Shown: positions 43,766 through 52,737 of the stretch, one piece after another
Layout of the letters: every line of letters starts with the position of its first letter
Position numbering within the stretch: the stretch's first letter is position 1
From: Prevotella sp. UBA2809
GTDB taxonomy: Bacteria; Bacteroidota; Bacteroidia; Bacteroidales; Bacteroidaceae
DNA: 64,000 nt
Assembly (NCBI GenBank): GCA_002351725.1
Contig: DEHD01000018.1
Location: 16,867-80,866, forward strand
Direction: 5' to 3'
The notes under the pieces: generated by a model
Told to the model about the DNA's origin: nothing
The model's input: only the letters and a program-made list of their open reading frames with translations
The model's database searches: none
Program-made: the position numbers and the translations under genes

Positions 43766-44338
43766 TTAGATATTGTCAATAACTTGGCAAATGTCTCCGA
43801 AAATACGCTCCAGCTCGCCCAGACCGTCGATATGATAGTGAACACCCTCCTTCTTATACCATTCAATGAGAGGCATTGTCTGAGAGTGATAAACCACGAG
43901 GCGCTTCTTGATTGTCTCCTCGTTGTCGTCAGCACGTCCGCTCTGCTGTCCACGCAGGATAAGACGCTTCATCAGCTCATCCTCTGGAACATCAAGCTCA
44001 ATCATAGCTGCAACCTTGTCACCACGCTCATCGAGCATCTTCTTCAAGGCCTCAGCCTGTGGGATAGTACGGGGGAATCCGTCGAAGATAACACCTTTGC
44101 TATCGCGTCCGAAGCTATCATATACAGAAGCAAGGATGCTAACCATAAGATCATCTGGAATAAGCTGACCCTTCTCAATATAGCTGGCTGCAGTCTTACC
44201 CAGTTCTGTACCATTTTTGATTTCATCACGAAGTACGTCACCAGTTGAGATGTGGTTAAGTCCGTACTTCTCAATCATCTTATCACTCTGTGTTCCCTTG
44301 CCTGAGCCAGGAGCACCAAAAATAACGATATTCTTCAT
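43766..44338 (-). CDS. adk: adenylate kinase
   Basis: The 190-residue kinase has P-loop GAPGSGKGTQ (8-17), STGDVLRDEI, FDGFPRT and the LID region RGQQSGRADDN, which is the short form lacking the zinc cysteines. It interconverts AMP, ADP and ATP. Located between hpt and obg in one transcript of nucleotide-related genes. Confidence 0.96.
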   Translation of the reverse strand: MKNIVIFGAPGSGKGTQSDKMIEKYGLNHISTGDVLRDEIKNGTELGKTAASYIEKGQLIPDDLMVSILASVYDSFGRDSKGVIFDGFPRTIPQAEALKKMLDERGDKVAAMIELDVPEDELMKRLILRGQQSGRADDNEETIKKRLVVYHSQTMPLIEWYKKEGVHYHIDGLGELERIFGDICQVIDNI

Positions 44339-44365
44339 TATCCTGATATTTAGTTTAATTTAAGT

Positions 44366-44905
44366 TTACTCATCAATGATTGTGTAAATATCCTTCAAAC
44401 CTCTGGCCTGCTGATCGTAATCCAAGCCGTAGCCAAGAATAAAATCATCGGGAATGCTGAAAGCTACGTATTCTGGATGGATATTCTCCTTCAGCTTGCT
44501 GGGTTTAAAGAACAATGTGCAGATATGAATGGATTCAGGGTTACGAGTGCCCAGCGACTCTATCATCTGCTTCATAGTAAGGCCGCTCTCCACAATATCT
44601 TCTACAATTATCACCGTACGATTAGTCAAGTCCTCGTTAATACCAAACACCTCCTTGATTTTACCTGTGGATGTGGTTCCCTGATAAGAAGCCAACTTCA
44701 CAAAAGAAATCTCACAAGGAATAGTCATCTCACGTATCAAGTCGGCCGCAAAGATAAACGCACCATTCAGAACACCTAACAACAGGGGATTCTTACCCTC
44801 CATATCCTTACTGATCTGCTGAGCCACAGCCTTTACACGCTCCTTAATTTCTGCCTCAGTGATGGAGGTTTTGAACGACTTATCCTTAACTTTGATAATA
44901 CTCAT
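44366..44905 (-). CDS. hpt: hypoxanthine phosphoribosyltransferase
   Basis: The 179-residue salvage enzyme contains the PRPP-binding loop VIIVEDIVESGLTM (about 100-113) and the purine contact DFILGYGLDYD. It converts hypoxanthine or guanine to IMP or GMP. The start at 44905 follows a -7 element by 25 nt; the gene opens hpt-adk-obg and is divergent from nnr. Confidence 0.94.
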   Translation of the reverse strand: MSIIKVKDKSFKTSITEAEIKERVKAVAQQISKDMEGKNPLLLGVLNGAFIFAADLIREMTIPCEISFVKLASYQGTTSTGKIKEVFGINEDLTNRTVIIVEDIVESGLTMKQMIESLGTRNPESIHICTLFFKPSKLKENIHPEYVAFSIPDDFILGYGLDYDQQARGLKDIYTIIDE

Positions 44906-44930
44906 ACGCTGAAAGAATTAAAAATTTGTG

Positions 44931-44938
44931 CAAAATTA
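44931..44938 (-). promoter_or_regulatory. -7 element of hpt-adk-obg
   Basis: TAATTTTG on the minus strand. A TTTG at 44951-44954 is too close to be a standard -33. Confidence 0.55.
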
Positions 44939-44981
44939 CAAAAATTCTGCCAAACTCTATCATTCATTAGCAATTTTTTCG

Positions 44982-44989
44982 TATTTTTG
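44982..44989 (+). promoter_or_regulatory. -7 element of nnr-DUF4831
   Basis: TATTTTTG lies 7 nt before the chosen nnr ATG at 44997, implying an almost leaderless mRNA. Confidence 0.6.
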
Positions 44990-44996
44990 CACCATT

Positions 44997-46508
44997 ATGA
45001 AGATATTTACGAGCGCACAAGTCCATGAATTGGACAAATACACTATAGACAACGAGCCCATTAAATCTATTGATTTGATGGAGCGAGCCGCAAAAGCATT
45101 GACACAAGCAATAACAGACAATTGGAACTTCAACACACCTGTTATCATTTTTGCCGGTCCCGGCAATAATGGCGGCGATGCATTGGCTGTGGCAAGAATG
45201 CTGATAGAGAAAGACTATGAGGTAACAGTATACTTGTTTAACATAACCGGCCATCTGTCGGAAGACTGCCTTGCCAACAAGAAGCGCCTGATTGAAAAAC
45301 GTTCGAGGGCACTGATTGAGGTTATGCAAGAGTTTGAGCCACCCCAGCTGGAAGAAGGGACTTTGGTAGTTGATGGTTTGTTTGGCTCTGGTCTGAACAA
45401 GCCTCTGGCTGGAGGATTTGCCTCGTTAGTAAAGTATATTAATGCCTCACGTGCACAGGTAGTCAGCATCGATATTCCGTCTGGACTTATGACAGAGGAC
45501 AATACTTATAATGTAAAGGCCAACATCATACGTGCAGACATGACTCTGACACTCCAACTGCCAAAATTATCTTTCCTTTTCCCAGAGAATCAACAGTTTA
45601 TAGGAAAACTCAAGATTCTGGACATACGCCTAAGCAAACAGGGAATTGACAAGATAGATGCCAACTACACGTTACTTGAAGAGAACGACATTCGTCCTCA
45701 CATACTTAAGCGCGATCCATTTGCCCACAAAGGCAAAATGGGTAACGCACTGATTATTGCAGGAAGTTACGGAATGTGCGGAGCTTCAGTCCTCGCCACC
45801 CAAGCATGTTTACGTGTTGGAGCAGGTAAGGTTACAGCACATACGCCAAAACGCAACAGTACAATACTACAGATAAGCGTACCCGAGGCTATCATTCAGT
45901 TCGACAGAGAAGAAACAACATTCTCGGAGGCTGTAGACACAGAGGATTTCAACGCTTTGGGCATAGGACCTGGACTTGGAACCAGCGAACAAACAGCGAT
46001 TGCCATCATAGCCCAGCTGCGCAGAACACAATGCCCTATCGTTGTAGATGCTGATGCTATCAACATCTTAGCGAATCATCGTGCATGGTTGCAACAACTT
46101 CCAAAGGGAATCATCATGACTCCACATCCCAAAGAGTTCGACAGACTGGAAGGTCCCTCTAACGACAGTTTCGAACGCTTGATGAAAGCCCGCGATCTGG
46201 CAGAACGTATTCATGGATACATTCTGCTCAAAGGTCATCACAGTTCACTCTGTCTGCCTGACGGACACATCATCTTCAACTCTACAGGTAATGCCGGTAT
46301 GGCCACAGCAGGTAGTGGCGACGTACTGACAGGTATCATTACAGGCCTGCTGGCTCGCGGATACAATCAGGAAAACGCATGTATTGTAGGCATGTATCTA
46401 CACGGAATGGCTGGCGACATCGCTGCACGCGAATTAGGAGAAGAGAGCGTGATAGCAAGCGACATTATCAAGAATCTGCCTTACGCATTTAAACGACTTA
46501 ATGAATGA
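44997..46508 (+). CDS. nnr: bifunctional NAD(P)H-hydrate epimerase / ADP-dependent NAD(P)H-hydrate dehydratase
   Basis: The 503-residue repair enzyme restores damaged NAD(P)H. The N-terminal YjeF/NnrE epimerase (about 1-210) has FAGPGNNGGDALAVARML and VVDGLFGSGLNKPL. The C-terminal NnrD kinase-fold part (about 220-503) has GIGPGLG, MTPHPKEF and AGSGDVLTGIITGLLARG. ATG 44997 is preferred to an upstream in-frame ATG because the -7 element lies between them. Overlaps the DUF4831 gene by 4 bp. Confidence 0.95.
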   Translation: MKIFTSAQVHELDKYTIDNEPIKSIDLMERAAKALTQAITDNWNFNTPVIIFAGPGNNGGDALAVARMLIEKDYEVTVYLFNITGHLSEDCLANKKRLIEKRSRALIEVMQEFEPPQLEEGTLVVDGLFGSGLNKPLAGGFASLVKYINASRAQVVSIDIPSGLMTEDNTYNVKANIIRADMTLTLQLPKLSFLFPENQQFIGKLKILDIRLSKQGIDKIDANYTLLEENDIRPHILKRDPFAHKGKMGNALIIAGSYGMCGASVLATQACLRVGAGKVTAHTPKRNSTILQISVPEAIIQFDREETTFSEAVDTEDFNALGIGPGLGTSEQTAIAIIAQLRRTQCPIVVDADAINILANHRAWLQQLPKGIIMTPHPKEFDRLEGPSNDSFERLMKARDLAERIHGYILLKGHHSSLCLPDGHIIFNSTGNAGMATAGSGDVLTGIITGLLARGYNQENACIVGMYLHGMAGDIAARELGEESVIASDIIKNLPYAFKRLNE

Positions 46509-47584
46509 GTAGAAAATTAGCTTTATTTATAGCCTTGACATTAGGCGCAACTGGTTCACTGGCTCAGACCGTTATAAGCAACTACAAGCCAGGAGTAACC
46601 AGCGAGGGAGCAGTGTATTATCTGCCCAAGACCGCAATACGTATAACACTTCAAATAGAAAAAACGATATACACCCCAGGAGAGTTCTGTAAATATTCAG
46701 AGAAATATCTACGAATTAAGGATGTGGCTTCTACTCCATCTACCAAATATCGTTTGATTTCGGTACAGCAGGAGCCATTTGCTGTAGCAGATACATCAAA
46801 ATGTTATGCGGTAAAGTATGATGCCAAGACCTCTGCTTGCAACGTCAGACTTTCTGATAAAGGAATCCTTTTGGCTATAAACCAGGATATCAAGCAACAG
46901 GCACAACAAAAAATCACTAACGCCCCCAAAGTTAAGCCTGCTAGCAAGTCGCCAAAGTCATATCTTAGCGAAGAGATTCTCTCTGCCGGTAGCACATCAA
47001 AGATGGCAGAACTTACTGCTCAGGAGATTTATGAGATTCGCGAGAGTCGTAGCATGCTGGCCAAAGGACAGGCCGACTTTATGCCAAAGGACGGCGAACA
47101 GCTCCGACTGATGCTACAAGAGCTCGGGACTCAGGATGAGGCGCTTACAAGCCTCTTCACTGGTGTAACAACAAGCGACACCACCACGCATACTATAACC
47201 TATCTGGTAAATAAGCCTGTAAAGCGTGATGTATTGTTCCGTTTTTCTTCAGACTTCGGACTTGTAGACAGCGATGACCTTTCGGGTACACCTTATTATA
47301 TATATATAGAAGACCTGAAAACAGTAGCAGAGCCTGCACCTGTTGATCCGAAGAAAGCAGTAAAACCACAACAATCAGGCGTCTACGTAAATATTCCAGG
47401 CAAGATGCGCTCAACAATCTTCGACGCTAAAGCCCAGATTGTTGCAAACGAATTTCCTGCCCCACAATTTGGAAATGTAGAGTTGCTGAGTGGAGCCTTG
47501 TTCAACAAGCGTTATACCAGCAAGCTACTGCTCAACCCACTTACAGGAGCGGTTGAGAAACTGGAAGCAGAGCAACCAAGATAA
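46505..47584 (+). CDS. DUF4831 family secreted protein
   Basis: The 359-residue protein has a signal peptide ending at SLAQ (about residue 21) and the DUF4831 N-terminal pattern GAVYYLPKTAIRITLQIEKTIYTPGE. The rest is beta-rich with a mid-protein helix AELTAQEIYEIRESRSMLAKG. This Bacteroidetes family has no assigned role. It is translationally coupled to nnr through an ATGA overlap and abuts the convergent M28 hydrolase gene with no gap. Confidence 0.8.
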   Translation: MSRKLALFIALTLGATGSLAQTVISNYKPGVTSEGAVYYLPKTAIRITLQIEKTIYTPGEFCKYSEKYLRIKDVASTPSTKYRLISVQQEPFAVADTSKCYAVKYDAKTSACNVRLSDKGILLAINQDIKQQAQQKITNAPKVKPASKSPKSYLSEEILSAGSTSKMAELTAQEIYEIRESRSMLAKGQADFMPKDGEQLRLMLQELGTQDEALTSLFTGVTTSDTTTHTITYLVNKPVKRDVLFRFSSDFGLVDSDDLSGTPYYIYIEDLKTVAEPAPVDPKKAVKPQQSGVYVNIPGKMRSTIFDAKAQIVANEFPAPQFGNVELLSGALFNKRYTSKLLLNPLTGAVEKLEAEQPR

Positions 47585-48574
47585 TTACTTTTCAGAGAAG
47601 ATTACCTGAATAAGAGTCTGCCCTACAGCCTGTAGGGTATTCTTATCGATATGCTCCATATCATCATTAACGGTATGCCAAGTAGGACCAAAGCTGCTTT
47701 GTTCGCAGTTTGGATAATATGGAATAATATCGATGGTTGGAATCTTAGCCTTAGTATTCACAGGCACATGGTCATCGGTAACACCTGTTCCAAGCTGTGT
47801 AGGGAACATACTTCCATAGCCAACAACCTGAGCTGCACGCCAAACCTTATCTACAATGCTACTAGCGTGCTGTACAGAAATAGGCTCTTTATAGAACTGA
47901 GCACCTTGTCCACCTACCATATCAAGCAGGATTCCAAAACGAGCCTTATATCCTTTCTTATGCAGGTTGGCCGACCAATACTGTGATCCAAGTGCCCACG
48001 AATCGCCATCATAATCAGCATCACTCCACTGAGGCACGCCCCAGTCTTCAGCATCAAAACAGATAAAGTCTACTCCCATCTGCAGAGTATCTTTCGAGAG
48101 CAGTCTGGCAACCTCAAGCATAACAGCCACGCCCGATGCTCCATCGTTAGCAGCCAGCACTGGCTTTTTATGATTGGCTTCATCAGGATCATTATCTGCC
48201 CAAGGACGGCTATCCCAATGAGCACAAAGCAATATGCGATCTGAGAGATCAGGACGATAGCTTGCTATAATATTGGTGCTTTTTAGTGATGTGCCGTCAT
48301 AGCCCTTAAGCACAGCCTTCTGAGGGATTACATCCATTCCAAATCCCTTGAACTTAGAGATGATCCACTGCTCGCAGTCATCATGCGCCTTACTGTTCAT
48401 AGTACGTGGTCCGAAATCACACTGATCCTTACAGTACTGAAAAGCGCTATCGGCACAGAACACAGGACCAACAGGCTGCATTGAAGCAGACTCTTCAGTA
48501 GTCTGCTTACGAAGATTTCCACAACTTACTACAAAAAGTGAAAGGGCTAAGGCCGATAAGATATTCTTGTTCAT
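47585..48574 (-). CDS. M28-family hydrolase, lipoprotein (peptidase or glutaminyl cyclase-like)
   Basis: The 329-residue lipoprotein (lipobox VVSC, C18) has the M28 zinc pattern: AHWDSRPWAD, AANDGASGVAVMLE, FDAEDWG, LLDMVGGQGA and TWHTVNDDMEHI. The sequence around DWG and DMVGG is close to bacterial glutaminyl cyclases as well as aminopeptidases. In T9SS-bearing Bacteroidetes a glutaminyl cyclase modifies N-terminal Gln of exported proteins, so that is a real alternative. It starts 2 bp after the C26-M19 fusion, hinting at shared peptide processing. Confidence 0.85.
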   Translation of the reverse strand: MNKNILSALALSLFVVSCGNLRKQTTEESASMQPVGPVFCADSAFQYCKDQCDFGPRTMNSKAHDDCEQWIISKFKGFGMDVIPQKAVLKGYDGTSLKSTNIIASYRPDLSDRILLCAHWDSRPWADNDPDEANHKKPVLAANDGASGVAVMLEVARLLSKDTLQMGVDFICFDAEDWGVPQWSDADYDGDSWALGSQYWSANLHKKGYKARFGILLDMVGGQGAQFYKEPISVQHASSIVDKVWRAAQVVGYGSMFPTQLGTGVTDDHVPVNTKAKIPTIDIIPYYPNCEQSSFGPTWHTVNDDMEHIDKNTLQAVGQTLIQVIFSEK

Positions 48575-48576
48575 TT

Positions 48577-50292
48577 TTACATTCTAACCTTTTGGCATTC
48601 TTCCATTACTCGCAAGAAGTTACCTCCCCAGATTTTCTGGATATCCTGCTCGCTGAATCTGCGAGCCAACAATCTGCGAGTAAAATTAATCAGTTCCGAC
48701 GAATTGGCCAGACCTCTAACGCCGCCATCGCCATCAAAATCTGTTCCAAGACCTACGTGATCAATGCCCATCACATCAATAGCATGCTCAAGATGGGCAA
48801 TAACATCATTGATGGTTGCCTCGCCTTCTTTACGAAGGAATCCGTTATAGATAGTGGTCTGAGCCACACCACCCTTCTTTGCAAGAGCACGCATCTGATC
48901 GTCGGTCAAGTTACGCTGATGATCACATAGTGCACGTGCTGAAGAATGACTGCAAACGATAGGCACATTGCTTATTTCCAATGCCTGGTAGAAGCTTTCC
49001 TCACCAGCATGGCTCATATCTACAAGCACTCCAAGACGATTCATCTCCTTGATTACTTTTTCGCCAAACTCACTCACTCCGTGATGAGTATGCTGAGTTT
49101 TCGAAGCAGAATCACAAACATCATTATCGCCATTATGACAAAGAGTCATGTAAACAATGCCCCTGTCAACAAAGTGCTTAATATTTTCAATCTTACCATC
49201 GATCGCAATCGAATTTTCGATACCCAGCATTATGCTCTTCAGACCCATATGCTTGTTCATCCACAAGTCACGAGGAGTGCTGGCAATGCGGATATAATCG
49301 CTATTCTGACTTACAATCACCTCAATCTGGTCGAAAATACTGTCAGCGTAAGCCTTAGGATTATCCGTGGGTTGAGGCAGATAAGCCACCATAATAGTCG
49401 CATCCTGACGACCTTCGGTCATCTTATGAAGGTCGACAAGTATCTTTCTGTCACGATGGTCAAAGTGTATTCCTTGAGGGAAAAACATCGGAGTATCACA
49501 ATGGGTATCGAGAGTCAATACTCTGTCGTGGGTTCTGTGGGCCTCACGATAGCTCTTGGCCTCACCAACGAGCCATCGGAACAAAGGAAGTCCTTCTTCC
49601 ATACACTCCGGATGCCACTGAACGCCAAGTATAGACTTAAACTCAGTGCTCTCCATTGCCTCAACTATTCCATCAGCCGATTTTGCAACAATTCTGAATT
49701 TGTCGCCAGCCTCAGCCACTGCCTGATGATGGAATGAGTTAACCATCAGTTTTTCTTCCTTATATATATTAAATAAGGTAGAATCTTGTTCAATTGTTAC
49801 ACTATGAGTAGCCTCCGAGCGATCAGCATCCTGCGAATGCTTTACTGTTGCCACATCGCTGATATCCTGACTGACCTTACCTCCGAAAGCACTTGCTAAC
49901 GTCTGGATTCCCCTACAGATACCCAACATAGGTATCTGACGATTGTATGCCAAACGGGCAATCAGCAGCTCTGGGAGATCACGTTCCTGATTGATACCAT
50001 GAAGCTTGGGCGATGGTTCTTCACCAGTCCAAAGAGGATTGATATCAGCTCCACCGCTCAATATCAGAGCATCAATATGCTCCAATGTGTTAATGATAAC
50101 ATGCTTATCAGCCACAGGCGGAATCACAACGGGCACTCCACCCGCCTCGACTACCGACTGATAATAGCCACGGCCCAACTTACAGGTAAGATCTTCGTAG
50201 TTACCAGTTATTCCAATAACAGGACGTTTTTCTGCTTCTGGATAGTGAAAATAAACGTCGTTCAGATGCGACTTGAGGTCAAATCTGCTCAT
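48577..50292 (-). CDS. fusion: C26 gamma-glutamyl hydrolase-like amidotransferase + M19 membrane dipeptidase
   Basis: Residues 1-245 are a class I glutamine amidotransferase of the PuuD/C26 type: ILSGGADINP, nucleophile in GICRGIQ (C126), and VQWHPE (H227, E229). Residues 258-571 are a renal-dipeptidase-like M19 enzyme: LTLDTHCDTP with the HxD zinc ligands (H264, D266), VDMSHAGEESF, VCSHSSARAL and GLGTDFDGDGG. No signal peptide is present, so both parts act in the cytosol. The combination suggests stepwise breakdown of gamma-glutamyl compounds and dipeptides. It overlaps lrp upstream by 4 bp. Confidence 0.88.
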   Translation of the reverse strand: MSRFDLKSHLNDVYFHYPEAEKRPVIGITGNYEDLTCKLGRGYYQSVVEAGGVPVVIPPVADKHVIINTLEHIDALILSGGADINPLWTGEEPSPKLHGINQERDLPELLIARLAYNRQIPMLGICRGIQTLASAFGGKVSQDISDVATVKHSQDADRSEATHSVTIEQDSTLFNIYKEEKLMVNSFHHQAVAEAGDKFRIVAKSADGIVEAMESTEFKSILGVQWHPECMEEGLPLFRWLVGEAKSYREAHRTHDRVLTLDTHCDTPMFFPQGIHFDHRDRKILVDLHKMTEGRQDATIMVAYLPQPTDNPKAYADSIFDQIEVIVSQNSDYIRIASTPRDLWMNKHMGLKSIMLGIENSIAIDGKIENIKHFVDRGIVYMTLCHNGDNDVCDSASKTQHTHHGVSEFGEKVIKEMNRLGVLVDMSHAGEESFYQALEISNVPIVCSHSSARALCDHQRNLTDDQMRALAKKGGVAQTTIYNGFLRKEGEATINDVIAHLEHAIDVMGIDHVGLGTDFDGDGGVRGLANSSELINFTRRLLARRFSEQDIQKIWGGNFLRVMEECQKVRM

Positions 50293-50768
50293 GGTTTCTT
50301 TTCTTCTTCGTCGAGCACGATGGGTATCTCACGCTTCAGGCTCTGCTCCAGCGAGATCAGAGTCTCTGTGGCAACAACTCCAGGAGTTCCCTGCAGTTTG
50401 CCATTCAGCAACTCCATCAGCTGCTCATTATCCCTGGCATAGAGTTTTACCAGCATCGTATACGGACCAGTGGTGAAGTGACATTCCACCACCTCGGGGA
50501 TATGCTTCAAGCGCTCTACCACCTCCTTGTACATCGAACCTCTCTCAAGGTTGATACCTACATAGGTACAGGTAGAATAGCCTAAGCTCTTAGGATTAAC
50601 ATCGAAACCACTACCGGTTATCACATCGGCATCGATAAGATGCTGAACACGCTGATGAATCGCAGCTCGCGACACATTACACTCTGCGGCTACATCCTTG
50701 AAAGGGATACGCGCATTTTTGGAAAGAATACTAAGAATCTTCTTGTCCAGAAAATCAATTTTCTCCAT
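50289..50768 (-). CDS. Lrp/AsnC family transcriptional regulator
   Basis: The 159-residue regulator has the AsnC helix-turn-helix (DFLDKKILSILSKNARIPF; VAAECNVSRAAIHQRVQ, residues 5-45) and a RAM ligand-binding domain (about 70-145). Lrp-type proteins sense amino acids. As the first gene of lrp-C26/M19-M28, it may control the peptide- and glutamyl-degrading enzymes encoded after it. Confidence 0.92.
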   Translation of the reverse strand: MEKIDFLDKKILSILSKNARIPFKDVAAECNVSRAAIHQRVQHLIDADVITGSGFDVNPKSLGYSTCTYVGINLERGSMYKEVVERLKHIPEVVECHFTTGPYTMLVKLYARDNEQLMELLNGKLQGTPGVVATETLISLEQSLKREIPIVLDEEEKKP

Positions 50769-50797
50769 TAAGTTTCCTTTTCGTTACATTTTGTTAG

Positions 50798-50828
50798 CAA
50801 AAGTAAGCATTTTTATTGAATAACGCAA
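50798..50828 (-). promoter_or_regulatory. promoter of the lrp operon
   Basis: Minus strand TACTTTTG (50798-50805) and GTTG (50825-50828) are separated by 19 bp. The ATG is 29 nt downstream of the -7 element. Confidence 0.6.
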
Positions 50829-50844
50829 CTTTTTTGGAGAAAAA

Positions 50845-50877
50845 ATTAAAAAAGTGTGCCACTTTTGTGACACACTT
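50845..50877 (-). terminator. intrinsic terminator after the FKBP gene cluster
   Basis: Minus-strand stem AAGTGTGTCAC / GTGGCACACTT (one mismatched pair) with a short A-rich loop is followed by TTTTAATTTTTT. It begins 2 nt after the last FKBP stop. Confidence 0.8.
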
Positions 50878-50879
50878 GC

Positions 50880-51839
50880 TTATTTCTTGGCTTTTTTCTG
50901 TGTTTTTGTATTTTTTTCGATTGCTGGTTTATCATTTACGATTCCAACCAACTCGATATCAAAAACCAGAGTGCTGTATGGTTTAATCTGACCGGCATCA
51001 CGACTTCCGTATGCAATATCATAAGGAATATACACCTGCCATTTAGAACCTACAGGCATCATTGTGAGTGCCTCAGTCCAACCCTTGATAACATCAGTTG
51101 GGCGGAACTCAGCAGGCTCGTCGCCATGATTCTTTGATGCATCGAATACTGTTCCATCAATCAGACGTCCCTCATAATGCACCTTTACCTTATCATTAAG
51201 ACTTGGAACAGCACCGGTTCCCTGTTTCAGCACCTTATACTGAAGACCGCTTGGAAGAACAATTACACCGTCCTTCTTAGCATTCTCCTTCAGGAACTCC
51301 TCGCCAGCCTTACGGTTTGCGCCATAAAGCTTCTCGTCGCGCTCGGCTCTTGCTGCATCAACCTTGTTTCTAACCAAAGCGTCGGCTGCAGCAGTCTTAA
51401 AGAATGTAGTATCATTAAGAAGTGCATCTGCAAATCCCTTGAAGAACAAGTTGGCAGATATAGAGTCAGAGCTATCCTTGAATTCAGCCATCAGCTGGGG
51501 CAGCATACGCTCCTTGAGCTGCTGGGCGATTGAAGTACCCATAATATAGGCCTTAACCTTAGGATCGTTAACATCCTTAGCTACGGTCTCTTTGAAACCA
51601 CAAATAAAGTCGGCCATATAAGCGGTATCAACCTTCTGCTGAAGAAGATATTCAACCAGACCTTGTGTTGCCGACATACCAGCAGCATAGCTCACTGAAT
51701 CAGAGCTGTTATTCAAGCTAACAGTCTCAACTACCGGAGCCTGCTCCACCACTACAACCTTCTTTTTCTTGGCTGCATCAACAGTAGACAAAGATGCACC
51801 CGCCACAAGGGCGAGTGCAATTATCAGATTCTTTTTCAT
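50880..51839 (-). CDS. FKBP-type peptidyl-prolyl isomerase, secreted, third of tandem
   Basis: The 319-residue precursor has a signal peptide ending near DAAKKKK (residue 22), an FkpA-type helical dimerisation domain (DSVSYAAGMSATQGLVEYLL and following, about 45-195) and a C-terminal FKBP domain (VKVHYEGRLIDGTVFDASKN; GWTEALTMMPVGSKW; STLVFDIELV). It ends in a lysine-rich tail. It should fold proteins in the periplasm. It starts 1 bp from the lipoprotein paralogue upstream. Confidence 0.92.
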   Translation of the reverse strand: MKKNLIIALALVAGASLSTVDAAKKKKVVVVEQAPVVETVSLNNSSDSVSYAAGMSATQGLVEYLLQQKVDTAYMADFICGFKETVAKDVNDPKVKAYIMGTSIAQQLKERMLPQLMAEFKDSSDSISANLFFKGFADALLNDTTFFKTAAADALVRNKVDAARAERDEKLYGANRKAGEEFLKENAKKDGVIVLPSGLQYKVLKQGTGAVPSLNDKVKVHYEGRLIDGTVFDASKNHGDEPAEFRPTDVIKGWTEALTMMPVGSKWQVYIPYDIAYGSRDAGQIKPYSTLVFDIELVGIVNDKPAIEKNTKTQKKAKK

Positions 51840-52721
51840 TTACTTTCTCTTAGGATTAACCTCGATCAGTTCAATCTTGAAGATCAGAGCTGAGAAAGGA
51901 TCGATTTTACTCTGGGCACGCTCACCATAAGCCAGCTCCTGAGGAATGTAAACCTCCCAAACAGAACCAGCAGGCATGTGAGTAAGAGCCTCGGTCCAAC
52001 CTTTGATAACCTGGTTAGCACGGAACATAGCAGGCTCACCACGCTTGTAAGAGCTATCGAAGATAGTATCGTTGATAAGACGACCCTCATAGTTAACCTT
52101 TACCAGTGAAGTGTCAGCAGGAATAACACCTGTACCCTCCTTTATAACCTTGTACTGAACGCCGCTTGGCAGAGTCTTTACACCGTCCTTCTTAGCGTTG
52201 GCAGCAAGGAACTTCTCACCAGCCTCCTTGTTAGGACCATAGGTCTTAACCAGCTCCTTAGCCTTGATAGACTGAATCAGGCGCTGAGCAACCTCCTGAG
52301 CAGAGTCAACAGTCATCAGCCCCTTCTTACCAGTAGTACCGCTGATGAATCCAGCGAGGAAGTTCTTAAGTGAGATAGTCTTTGTAGAATCATCACCGAA
52401 TACCTCGTGGTTGATACCCTTAACCATACGGTTAGCAATCTGCTGACCAATCTGGATACCTGCATAGTAAGCAGCCTTCTTCTTGTTGTCACCAGCGTTA
52501 GCACCCTCGTTCAAACCCTTGATGAACTCGGCCATGTAAGCGGTATCTACGTCAAGACTACCTACGAGATACTCTTTCAGACCCTGAGTCTGAGCCATAC
52601 CGATGGCGTAACTCATGGTGTCAACGTCGGTCTTCAGATTGGCTTTTGGGCCCTGATTGCCACATGCTGTAAAACCAGCAGCAGCGATAGCCAGAACGGC
52701 TACAATTGAAATCTTTTTCAT
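51840..52721 (-). CDS. FKBP-type peptidyl-prolyl isomerase, lipoprotein, second of tandem
   Basis: The 293-residue precursor has lipobox FTAC (C20), so it is probably membrane anchored. The helical N-domain (DTMSYAIGMAQTQGLKEYLV) and FKBP domain (VKVNYEGRLINDTIFDSSYK; GWTEALTHMPAGSVW; ALIFKIELIEV) align closely with both neighbours. The three adjacent copies differ mainly in their targeting signals. Confidence 0.92.
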   Translation of the reverse strand: MKKISIVAVLAIAAAGFTACGNQGPKANLKTDVDTMSYAIGMAQTQGLKEYLVGSLDVDTAYMAEFIKGLNEGANAGDNKKKAAYYAGIQIGQQIANRMVKGINHEVFGDDSTKTISLKNFLAGFISGTTGKKGLMTVDSAQEVAQRLIQSIKAKELVKTYGPNKEAGEKFLAANAKKDGVKTLPSGVQYKVIKEGTGVIPADTSLVKVNYEGRLINDTIFDSSYKRGEPAMFRANQVIKGWTEALTHMPAGSVWEVYIPQELAYGERAQSKIDPFSALIFKIELIEVNPKRK

Positions 52722-52737
52722 TGCTTTCTGTTATTTT

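Noticed and set aside
44928..44996. Longer start for nnr
   Set aside because: The extension includes the -7 promoter element and lacks similarity to YjeF N-termini.
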